Part shown: in pieces, positions 35,400 to 44,708 of the stretch | Position numbering within the stretch: position 1 is the first letter of the stretch | How the letters are laid out: each line of letters begins with the position of its first letter | DNA from: Neurospora tetraspora | Lineage: Eukaryota; Ascomycota; Sordariomycetes; Sordariales; Sordariaceae | Reading direction: 5' to 3' | DNA: 64,000 bases | Assembly: GCF_033439725.1 (NCBI RefSeq) | Contig: NW_026944388.1 | Span: 2,170,001-2,234,000, forward strand | Position numbers and translations under genes: made by a program | Notes under the pieces: model-generated | What the model saw: the letters and a program-made list of their open reading frames with translations, nothing else | Database searches by the model: none | Told to the model about the DNA's origin: nothing

Positions 35400-36671
35400 C
35401 ATACACTACGGTCTAGGGGAGCCCACCTTCCTAGGAACTAGAGGACATGGGGGTCAGCTCAGAAGGTCATCATCTAGACGGCCTAAAGCAGAAGCATTGA
35501 TGTCGAGGTGACCGGAAAGGGGTGCTAATGCAAAACTTCCGGTAGATGGAAGGGGCGGCAACCCTGTCCGAGATTGCGGCTTTGGATGTAACTGCTCTAC
35601 ACCATGGGCGTGTCCCAGACGCATCACTGCATCGCTCAACTTGGGCAGGGCGGTATGAGATGGGTAACATGGATGAAGCCAAGATGTTGGATACCAGCGC
35701 AGACCCATGGAATGAATGGTATGCCACCTCGTGCTCACCATGATCCAGGGGTAAGAACGAGGTGTTTACGGATGGGGATGTGAGCAAGAGCGGAATGAAG
35801 GCGAAAACGAGGCTAACGCATGGTGAGCATCCCCTCATTGAAACCCAGTCAAGCCAGTTAGCCAGCGGGAGGATAATGGTCGCGGCTGTCCTCCTTGTCA
35901 GCTTCTAGGGCATGGACAAGAGGAAGCCAGTCTGGGGAGGTGCTCATAGCAGCAGGAGTGCCACCCCCGGATTCTTCGATGCCGACCCGTCTCTCCAAAG
36001 GGCTTAGGCCGTCTTGCTCCGTTCAGCTCCATCGGGCATAGTTGGTGATGGTTTTGGGTGTTGTCGGGCACGGAGGATGTGATGGTGCTGACTCCGGTTT
36101 AAGGCCAACCCCGCGCGTCTGCAACAATTCGATGACCGGCCAGATTGCTGCAATGGGACTGTAATCAAAGGAGGCCAAGTGACCAGTCAGCGGCCGGTCG
36201 GGAAGGCGGATGTCGTCGCGGTCCGGAGGTGAGTCCCCGAATCTTTTTGGGAAATGGCTTACGGCACGGCGGGAGGCTCAATCCAGGAACCTGGGTCCTT
36301 CGCTTGGCACCGAGTGGTCACGAAAAGATCGGCAGCGTATCATCGAATCTGATCTTTAGCAGGCCCTTGTCATTATGCGTTTGTGAGAACAGAGAACGTT
36401 TCGAAACGAGCATCGAAGAATCATCGAAGATCAGGACTTGAAAAAGGATCGAGTTCGCAGCCCGTCGCCGACTTGGCGGCCGAAGGATTCCTTGACTTGT
36501 AACAGCCAAGAGAGACTGTGCCTCACCCGTGGCACAAGAGACAAGATGAGAAGGGAGCGTTATCACTGCTGTGAGTGCAAGTGTTGTTGTTTTGAGGAAC
36601 ATGTTGAAAAGATGCCAAGTGCACCATGCAGCGTGTTGCCGAGGAGTGGGATACAAAAAGTGAAAAAACGC

Positions 36672-36677
36672 AAAAAA
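36672..36677 (-). terminator. Pol III T6 terminator of tRNA-Arg
   Basis: Six T on the minus strand lie just downstream of the tRNA 3' end, with a second T6 run a few bases further on. Confidence 0.75.
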
Positions 36678-36682
36678 TGAAG

Positions 36683-36755
36683 CGACCCACACGCGACTCG
36701 AACGCGCAATCTTCAGAGCCGAAATCTGACGCCTTAGCCATTAGGCCAATGGGCC
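36683..36755 (-). tRNA. tRNA-Arg (anticodon TCG)
   Basis: On the minus strand the acceptor pairs GGCCCAT with GTGGGTC, with discriminator G. The D arm is GCCT-AATGGCTA-AGGC. The anticodon stem TCAGA/TCTGA closes a seven-base loop TTTCGGC with anticodon TCG. The T arm GCGCG-TTCGAGT-CGCGT holds the B box. The length is 73 bases, there is no intron, and a T-run terminator follows. Confidence 0.95.
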
Positions 36756-37354
36756 CTCGCTTTGTTGAAATTGTGACATGAAACAGTCTCTAAGAAGGGA
36801 TAGCCTGGCAATTGTACAACCATGCGGCAAAATTGGCTGGTATGGGCTCTGTTGATCTGTTTACAACTTCAACCCCTCCCCCTCTTTTGTTCCTTATCCT
36901 TCTTCCTTCCCTCACGATTGTCTCATTCGATTCTCGCTCTTCTCTCTCAATATCATCTGTCTTGACAACCAAGAGTTCATCACAATTGTCTTGTAAACTC
37001 TCTGGAAACCCAATGCCTCGGCTCGCGACATCCCTTGCAAAACATGACGGAAATAACGACTATCCTGGATGCGACGCTGTTTCAAGTCGAAACATGCCTC
37101 CCTTGTCTATCAATGGGGATTGAACCCCCACTTGCCGTCGGCGTTCCTGGGATCGAAGCTTGACTCGACTGCGCCTCTTCCCCTCAACGGCACAAACAAG
37201 GCAATTCAGGGTTCTCTAATACACAACTTTTGCAAATTGGTACAACCATCATCTCATCACCGGCCAAGCCCGCCAGTCGAAAACACAAAGTTCTGCCTCT
37301 GTTTAAGAGATGCATATTACTGAAGCACGGACTTAAAAGCATTGGTTTGCCATA
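36756..37354. promoter_or_regulatory. Upstream region of the prolyl hydroxylase gene
   Basis: The stretch is C/T-rich from 36880 to 36950. It contains the degenerate tRNA-like sequence at 37103-37199 but no coding exon I can support. Confidence 0.45.
37103..37199 (-). other. Degenerate tRNA-like sequence (Leu/Ser-type shape)
   Basis: On the minus strand TTGTTTG at one end can pair with TAGACAA at the other, as in an acceptor stem. A GGTTCAATCCC B box with a possible T arm lies near the 3' end, and a GCC-GGC D-like stem follows the 5' end. The centre is too long for a standard anticodon arm; a CAA triplet after T could be a leucine anticodon, but the arm is irregular. The T stem is imperfect and no T-run terminator follows. 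It may be a tRNA relic. Confidence 0.35.
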
Positions 37355-38314
37355 ATGTTGTCTTATGCGGTCGCTTTGATCGGCATTCTCATTGTCTTTA
37401 ACAGCCCCATCAACAACCTTCTATTCTCCGGTGTAAACCAGAACCAATGTCCCGGCCAGGTCCCGCAACTCCGTCGTATCCCGCTTTCCAAACTCAACCT
37501 TAAAGAGGACCTAATCGCATTAGAAGGCAACTCATCGTTACAATGCATGCCCCACACTCCCGCTCCTGTGGTTCATGTCTACTCAAGGGAACCACTGGTC
37601 CTCTACATCGAGAACTTCCTAAGTCTTGACGAGCGACATCATTTGCTTGACATCAGGTGGGTATATCGAGCTTTTATAAGCCAATATGGGGTACTTTGCC
37701 AAGAACCTGTCACTAACACCCACAGTGAACCTCTCTTCGAACCCTCCACCACCACCAACGATGGCGGCCAAACAACCCATCGCAACACCACAGTCCGCGA
37801 CTCCGAAGTGGCCGTGATCCCCCGTACCGATCGTGTACGGTGCATCGAGAACCGCGCCCGCGAGATCCAAGGCTGGAGGGACGACGTCTTCATCGAGAGG
37901 CTGCGCACCCAGCGATACCGCCAGGGCGGCCACTACAACCACCACTTCGACTGGAGCTCCAACCGGGGTGGCTGGGGCCGTGTCAGCAGCTTCATGGTTT
38001 GGGTCGACGACGGTGATGGTAGCATGGTGGGCGGCGGGACTGAGTTTTCCAGGATGAAGAGGCGGAAGGATCCCAGATGGTGTACTTTTGTTGAATGTCC
38101 CGAGAAAACGGCCGACAGGGGAGATGAACAGGGACAAACCCCCGACGACTTGGGCGTGACCTTTAAAGTCATTCCGGGCAATGCTGTCTATTGGGAGAAC
38201 TTCCGGTCGGATGGTACCGGCAGAGGATGGGATGAGGTGTGGCATGCTGGCTTGCCAGTCGAGAAAGGGGTTAAAGTTGGGTTGAATATTTGGAGCACGG
38301 GATATATCGAGTAG
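37355..38314 (+). CDS. 2-oxoglutarate/Fe(II) dioxygenase, prolyl 4-hydroxylase alpha-like
   Basis: Two exons, 37355-37656 and 37726-38314, encode 296 residues. The N-terminus is a hydrophobic signal-anchor (about 3-25), which suggests an ER-lumenal or secreted type II protein. The P4H domain begins at VLYIENFLSLDERHHLL. HYNHHFDWSS supplies the HxD iron ligands. The third ligand is the His in WHAGLPVEKG, with the nearby Lys in GVKVGLNIW binding 2-oxoglutarate. WGRVSSFMVWVDD and GGGTEF are further family motifs. The 69-base intron has a CACTAAC branch site, is a multiple of three and has no stop, so a retained form would add 23 residues within the domain. Fungal P4H-like proteins hydroxylate proline in unknown targets. 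Confidence 0.88.
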   Translation: MLSYAVALIGILIVFNSPINNLLFSGVNQNQCPGQVPQLRRIPLSKLNLKEDLIALEGNSSLQCMPHTPAPVVHVYSREPLVLYIENFLSLDERHHLLDIRWVYRAFISQYGVLCQEPVTNTHSEPLFEPSTTTNDGGQTTHRNTTVRDSEVAVIPRTDRVRCIENRAREIQGWRDDVFIERLRTQRYRQGGHYNHHFDWSSNRGGWGRVSSFMVWVDDGDGSMVGGGTEFSRMKRRKDPRWCTFVECPEKTADRGDEQGQTPDDLGVTFKVIPGNAVYWENFRSDGTGRGWDEVWHAGLPVEKGVKVGLNIWSTGYIE

Positions 38315-38737
38315 CCCAAGGTAATAGGGGCCATGGACGTGTACAAAGGCCACGAGGAGCTTTTGCGAGTTGACGAGAATAGACCGCACGAAAAAAGACA
38401 GCCCGATCACACATGACCACGATCCTCGACGACGACAGCCTCGTTTGTATCCCAATGGTGATTGACGCAGGTCGCACAACCTAACACTTGAGCCCTCAAG
38501 AGCCACCTGCCCAAGCAGTACACCTCTCTTCAATTTACTACTGAGAGGGAAGCCCATTTGGCAACCTATACGTCGTATAACGGGTCCCGCTCTGCCACGT
38601 TTCACACGCCGAAGCCACGTTGGCAGATGGATGTGCCACCATCCTCGTCATGTCGCATCACGATACCGAAGTATCTGTGACCAACGCTCGTTAGCCAGCC
38701 AAAAAGACAAATAGAGCAAAAAAGGAAAAAAAATGTG
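38315..38737. other. 3' region of prolyl hydroxylase
   Basis: No gene is seen. The T-run after the tRNA-like unit lies at the right end of this stretch. Confidence 0.45.
38726..38733 (-). terminator. T8 run after the tRNA-like unit
   Basis: Eight T on the minus strand begin five bases after the end of the acceptor-like stem, as expected for RNA polymerase III termination. Confidence 0.65.
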
Positions 38738-38831
38738 TGGTCCGTACCGGACTCGAACCGGTATCTTCCTCAAGGCCGTAACCGAAGTGGAATTTCCACC
38801 TCGGGGATGTTGCTCATTACACCAACGAACC
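38738..38831 (-). tRNA. tRNA-like pol III unit, isotype unresolved, odd central hairpin
   Basis: On the minus strand GGTTCGT pairs with ACGGACC over seven base pairs, with discriminator A. An A-box-like TGGTGTAATGAG and a perfect T arm ACCGG-TTCGAGT-CCGGT are present, and a T8 run follows. In place of a normal anticodon arm, positions 28-50 fold into a nine-base-pair hairpin (CCGAGGTGG with CCACTTCGG, one G-T pair) with an AAATT loop. A 19-base stretch then separates it from the T arm. The hairpin could be an anticodon stem extended by a short intron, with a long class II variable arm, but the implied anticodon GGA is not expected in eukaryotes. It could also be a tRNA-derived RNA. Confidence 0.6.
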
Positions 38832-40397
38832 ACGGGAAGGTAGCCTGGAAAGAGAACCTATATACCCCCGAGGAAGTTCGGACGACGCGGGGCACCTCTA
38901 GGCAGAAGGGAGAGGCCACGCGAGAGCGGAAGGCAAGCAGGCAGAAGAAACGGGCGCGCAAGGGCGGCCGGCTGGCACCATCGGTAGGCATCACTCTGGA
39001 CTCACTTTGGAATCACAGAAGGCTACCATCTTATGATCCGACGATAGGTATTGGGCGGGCTTCCAAACCAAAACCCGGCATGCATGTGCTCTCCAAGAAT
39101 GTGTCATCCCCCCAAGGAAAAGCACTGATTGTGTCGTTCCGAACGGTGCTGGTCTAGGGCCTAGAGTCTAGGCCTCGACGCAGAGACGATCGACAGTACA
39201 CTGCATTGCTGATCGCGACTGCTGAGCTTCTTTCAACGACCACCCATTCTTTCAGTCATCAGCAGGCGATAACAAGGCTTGAAGGGTCTGCTCCCCAAGG
39301 CTTCAAATTCCCGAAGTGAAGACATCACGAGGTTGAAAGTTTAAGGTTGTAAGGCATCGAATCAAGGGCTGCTTGCTACCAGACCTAATATCCATGAAAT
39401 CCAAGACACTCACCACGCAAACACTCCCCGAAGCCAGACACAACACAACACAACATGAAGTATTTGGACTCGAAATAAGTGTACTACACAAAGTCACCCT
39501 GCCATGTTCGAGAAAGACTGTTCAACATGTGACAACGTCCATTAAACATTATGAAAACAGTTACCTCTTGAAAGAAACAAGACTCACCACGCCCATGCAG
39601 TGACCCATCCACATCTAGACGACCACAGATCTGTCGTGCCGCCCGCTTGAGTAGACAACGTGGCATCCATGCGGGTGCTGGAACCGAGGTCGAAACACGA
39701 TGCATTACTCAGTAAACAGCGAACTTGAAGGGAGGTATCACTACATATACCGTCAGTAAGGCAACTAGCCGCGATCCCGAAGACGAGGTACCACCATCCA
39801 TTTTCTGTGCGAGTACATACATACCTTGAGGAGTGGCACGACATGTGTGTGATCAACGATTCGAGTCCGTCTCTTTCCGAGACCGGCGTTATTACGGCTA
39901 ATTCCTTCTGAGATCTGGAAGCCCACAGGGAGGGAGTGTGGCGTTCAACTCAGCCACAGACATACAACCATTACAGAGACGGAATTAAGACAGAATATGC
40001 ACACTTCATTGGTCTAGCATCACTTCTAGCTAGGTGGCAATGACTTGATTTGGTTTACCATGCCAAAACACCACCAACCCCTCGCTTATTATTCAACAGA
40101 AAGCCAAAAGACTGTCAGAAAATGAGTCGTGAGAACCTTAACGTAACTAAACAGAGAGACAACAAGATCGATGAAACAGGGACAGCCAAACGAGAGCTGA
40201 TGGCAAGACAGCCGAAGTGTCAAATAAAGGAACAAAAGGAAAGAGAACCTCCAAAAAGAGCATGTAGATAGATGATAAGCCATCACGAAGACACTGGCCT
40301 CTTCCCCTTTTCATTCATACAGCCCGACCTTTCACTAAGCCAGCCCCCTTTCGCAAAACCATCCCTCAGCACTCTAGAGGTAGGTAGAGGTAGTGAA
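38832..40397. other. No gene recognised
   Basis: About 1.6 kb between the tRNA-like unit and the stop of the poly-proline protein. Its right end should hold that gene's 3' untranslated region. Open frames are short and conflicting. Confidence 0.45.
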
Positions 40398-43254
40398 TCA
40401 CTCCGATTCATCTTCTTCAGACTCCTCCCTCTTACCACCCTTCCTCCGAATACCCCTCCGGTGCCCACCGCCACCACCTTTGACATCCTTGTGGCGATGA
40501 TGCTGATCATGAGGATGGCGGTGCCTCCATGTCTTCTCGCTTCTCTTCCATCTGTCATCACTGCCAGCACCCATCCTACCGGGAACCGGAGCTGGTGGTA
40601 TCACATTCATTGACGTCAGCCTTGTCATCGATGGCCTCGAGTTTGGTATTGGTGCGTTTGATCTGTGCAGAGGGGGACCGAATCCCGGTGGTGGTGGTGG
40701 TGGTGGCGGAGGAAGAAGAGAGATATGTTGCATCCTCATCGATAACGGCATCATCGGCAGCGACGATGGCGGAGGAGGAGGAGGAGGAGGTGGTGGTGGT
40801 GGCGGCGGCGGGATAGTGCCCAATGTGCTCCCACGATGCTGCCCATGGTGTTTACCGAGTATCGGAGGAGGTGGAGGTAGCGGTCCAGGATATGGAGGCA
40901 TCAGTTCTGGCCCTGGTTTAATCCCCATAGCCCCAGAAGTAGCAGCAGGTGGTCTAACCGACCACGGGGACATAGAAACACCGCGCTCGACCACCACCTC
41001 CACCTCAAACCGGGCCATTTTGTCTTGATCGAACAGAAATCCCACCGGTGTATGTTCATCAAATCCACTGATATCAACCACCTTCCTCCCCCTCCCGTGC
41101 CCCCTTCCCTGCGCACCATTCCCTCCAGTGGCCGCTCCCCCTGCCCTCGCAGCTGGGCCACTTACCCCATCACACCCATCGCTAGACCCAGAACCAGACA
41201 AGATAGCCCTGACAGCGGTGATCCGTACTTCCGCTTCCCTTTCCTCTTTCTCTCGACTAGAGGTAATAGCCAGAGAGCGCAAAGAAGACTTGTGCTTGTA
41301 AACATGATCAACAACAACAGCTTGGACCGAGGCCACGGTAAGGTGGGGAAGAGATCGCAGGATCGTGAGCTGTGAGCGGTCGAGGTGGGAGGGGAAGATG
41401 ATGGTTATTAGGGCTGGTGGTTTAGTCTCTCCATGTTTATCGCTGTTGGAGGATGGGGAAGAGGAGGACGGGGTGGTGATGGAGTTGTGTTTGGCATTGG
41501 GAGAAGAAGATGCGGAAGAGGCGGAAGGGGCAGAAGAGGATGAGGAGACGGTGCTAGACGTCCCTTGGGAAAGGGGGGATCCAACAGGTGGTAGATCTGG
41601 AGAGTCATTGGGTGTTACGGTGATTGTTGCTGAGGAAGAGGAAGAGGTTGAGCAAGAGGCAGGTATATGAATGAAAGCAGGAGGAGGAGGTGGTGGTGGT
41701 GGAGGTGGCGGTGGAGGAGGAATGGTTCCAACGGTGGTGTATGGATTGGATCCCCCGACGTGCCAAGGGACAGAGCCGTAGAAGTGGCTGATTCCTCGAG
41801 ACATTCGTGGAAAGGGCGGGGGAGGTGGTGGGGGTGGCGGTATATGATGCTGATACTGAGCTGTGTTTGACGGATGACTATCTATCCTTGAAGAATTTCC
41901 AGGTACAGCATCACCGATTGCTGAAAGAGCCGGCAGTGCTGACTGGAAAGCCGTAGTGGTAGGAAGTGTCTGGGACGGCAATTGCACATGCCGAATACTA
42001 GGCCCCAAGTACTGGTCCGTCGGCCTCATTGATTGTCCATGAGAACTCGTATTCTGGGGCTGAAAACGGTCGTATTGTTGCTGCAACGCCCCATAGGGTG
42101 CTCTCCCAGATTCAATGCTAGCAAGACCGGCTGGGGGAGGAGGCGGCGGAGGAGGAGGAGGGGGAGGAGGAGGCACATGGCTCACTCCATTCCCAATTCC
42201 ACCATTCAACCCCATATTCCTGAGCGGCCACCCCGGCGGTGGAGGTGGCAGAGGAGGGGGCTTAATACCAGGCACACCCATCATACGGTTATGATATGGC
42301 ATGTTATGCCTCTTAACATGGGGTAGTAAGGGCGCAGGGACCGACTGACGGGTGTATGTCAAAGGTCTCAGGTCAGTGCGAAATGTTGAGCGTTGACCGG
42401 ATGAAGATGAGCTTCTTGAGCCTGAACGTGGTCGTTCGGAGCTGGATCCAGAACCAGATGATGACAAACTTGACCGACAGCGTCCGCGAGACCGGGATCG
42501 TGAACGGGAGTAGCTGTCTTCACGAGAACTTGAGACGGAACGCCATCGGAGGGTTCTTCCACGTTGCTTGGGTCTTCTGAGTTCTCTACCGCTACGGGCA
42601 GCATTTTTCCCTTTATCCTTCTTCTTCTTCTTCTCGGGAGACATGCAGCAAGGCAAGGTGCAAGAAGTAGACCTGGAGGTGTCTGAGTGGTCATCGTGTG
42701 CTTGGTTATCGGCGGACCCATGATCAGAGTCACTGAAGTCGTGAGGTTCTTTGGAGGCCTTGGATTTTTCCCTGGCGCCGGGCACGATAGAGAATCCGCT
42801 GGTCTGGATGTAGTTTTGCACGGACTCTGCCGACTTGACCATCAATGAGTGAAGAGCCCAGTAAATGGTCGGTCCCGTTTCGACAAGAAGAGGGCCCCTG
42901 AAGTTATCCTTGGTCTGTAGGACCACGGCTTTGAATTGGCCTGCTTCTTTGACGATTATGAGAGATAACCCGGTGTCTGTGCTACTGAAGAATCTACAGT
43001 TCTCTGGTTGAAGTTAGTATGGTGTTTTTGTTAGATGCCTGTGATTTTGGAAGGCCCTAAGAGCCAGTGCTGAGTGAGAGGAACGAGTAGCACTGCAACT
43101 TTGAACCAGCTGAGTAGAAAAACTCACTCAAGATCAAGCCCTCCAAGCCAGGTATAGGAAATGGATCAGTGACGGGCGCCATCGTGGGATTGTTAGTCTG
43201 GCCAGTGATGCTAGGAGACGCAAATATCTTCGGCTCGACCGAGGGCACTAGCAT
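40398..43254 (-). CDS. Large poly-proline, Arg/Ser-containing protein, function unknown
   Basis: Two exons, 43128-43254 and 40398-43003, encode 910 residues; the intron has a TACTAAC branch site and joins GLIL to KNCRFF in frame. An in-frame ATG at 43182 would give 886 residues and is equally plausible. The N-terminal about 120 residues look folded, with LSLIIVKEAGQFKAVVL and a segment RGPLLVETGPTIYWALHSLM. A Ser/Arg/Asp region with RS dipeptides follows. Five or more tracts of 6-15 prolines, often with Gly or Met between them, then dominate, and the C-terminus is rich in His, Arg, Gly and Glu. Poly-proline tracts usually bind profilin, SH3 or WW domains. No FH2 or WH2 domain is visible, so formin or WASP identity is not supported. 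Confidence 0.8.
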
Positions 43255-44708
43255 TCCGGAATGGGTGTTATACAGCTCGTGTATGGAATGATAGAGTAGG
43301 CGAGGTTGTTTTCGAGAGTGTCATGTCAAGGAGGAACAACAACGTATTTGTAGCGATCAGTATGTTGTCAGTTCGGTCTCTGATTTCAGTGTCAGCTTGG
43401 AAAGAAGCGACCAAGTGATCCAAACTCAACCAAGAGCCTCGAAAGGATAGATTGGAACATAACACGGCATTATTAGGCCTAATTTGTCTTCATAAAAGTG
43501 AGGCTACAGTTTTTGTGTATGCATGCTTGCCGTCACAGCACCGCCAACACCGCCGCCTTGCAAAACGATGATCATGGGTTAGGTTGAATAACCCCCCAAA
43601 GACATAAAGAAATATGCTAAATACCTTCTGATGAATGACAGCCCTAGCCTGGGTGTAACTCGTGTACGCATTAGTAACGGGCCGCGTGAGTGAGGCCAAG
43701 TGTGGTAACGAGCTCTTTGAAGCTCGAGGCTGTCGGGATACCGAAATGAGCACAGATAGCCTCGAGTCGAGAAAACCGGGGGAGCGTAATTTGGAAAGAG
43801 ACATATTGAAGTTGAGAAACGCCGCTGAGGTTCCACTTGACTTTCCTGTGATTGTTCTTTGTCGGACGTCGGACGTCGTACACCAAAGTTGCTCGTGTGA
43901 ACTTGACCGGGACTCGCTAGAGCTGGTTAGGCCATGAGGGTGACCGGTTTTAGCTGTGCAAGATTCGGAACCGCGTCAGCGAGAAGCCTTGGAACTGGGT
44001 ATGGGTTGTTATTGATAATATGAGGGATATGCATGGCTCTCTTCCACTTACTATGAAGAACAAGCCACGGACATGGGCCCGGCGACACAGCAGAGATATT
44101 GACGTGCCTCTTAACGATACACAGGTTGTTGTCCTTGTCCAACGTTGTCCGGCTTAGACGATCCAGGATCTTGGGAACTGCATGGTTCGACTGCCTAAAA
44201 CTATCCTTGTCTCACTAGAGTTTGTGCTTCCCGTTTAAACAAATGAAAATAAAGCATGAAAGAAGCGAGGGGGTGACGATAACTTGACAATCGAACCCAT
44301 GATGAACGCAAGACCAATTTGAACGACACAGCAGATGGGGCGTAAAAGCATAGGCAATGAACCGCGAACTGAAGTGGTCGAACCTCCGATCGAGAAGATG
44401 AGCTAGCAGCAGCCAACATTCGCTTGAATGCAGTGGTTGGGCATAAACCCATTTCTTCTTGAAGGTACACCAAAGTAAGGCAAACTCAATGCCAGCAGAG
44501 AAGTTGGCACAATCCCTGAAACCTTCAGTTGCTTACTTTTGGTTCACACTTGTGACAGCCTTAACCCAACACACGCCTTCAACACCGAAAACACAAAGTC
44601 GCGACTTGAAAAACAGCTTTTATTGACTTTGTTACAGAAATTTCAACCAAAGAGCCTCCCTTACCAACCCATCTAACTGTCCAAACAAGAACCTGCGGAA
44701 AGGTAGAC
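43255..44708. promoter_or_regulatory. Upstream region of the poly-proline gene and 3' region of NUP82
   Basis: The two minus-strand genes are head-to-tail. Open frames near 43490-43940 overlap on both strands without domains, so no gene is called. The last 100 bases lie just past the NUP82 stop. Confidence 0.4.

Larger units (their letters stand above)
35302..36682. promoter_or_regulatory. Cellobiose dehydrogenase promoter region
   Basis: The 1.4 kb upstream of the enzyme start on the minus strand has no supported gene. A TATA-like element lies near 35393. G-rich and GGGG-containing sites are common, but I could not single out a regulator site. Confidence 0.5.

Noticed and set aside
40684-42180. 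Tandem GGT/GGA arrays as a possible satellite
   Set aside because: They are the poly-proline codons of the minus-strand gene, in frame with it.
43490-43940. Overlapping open frames on both strands upstream of the poly-proline gene
   Set aside because: None has a domain or consistent splice partners; the sequence may be leader or intergenic.
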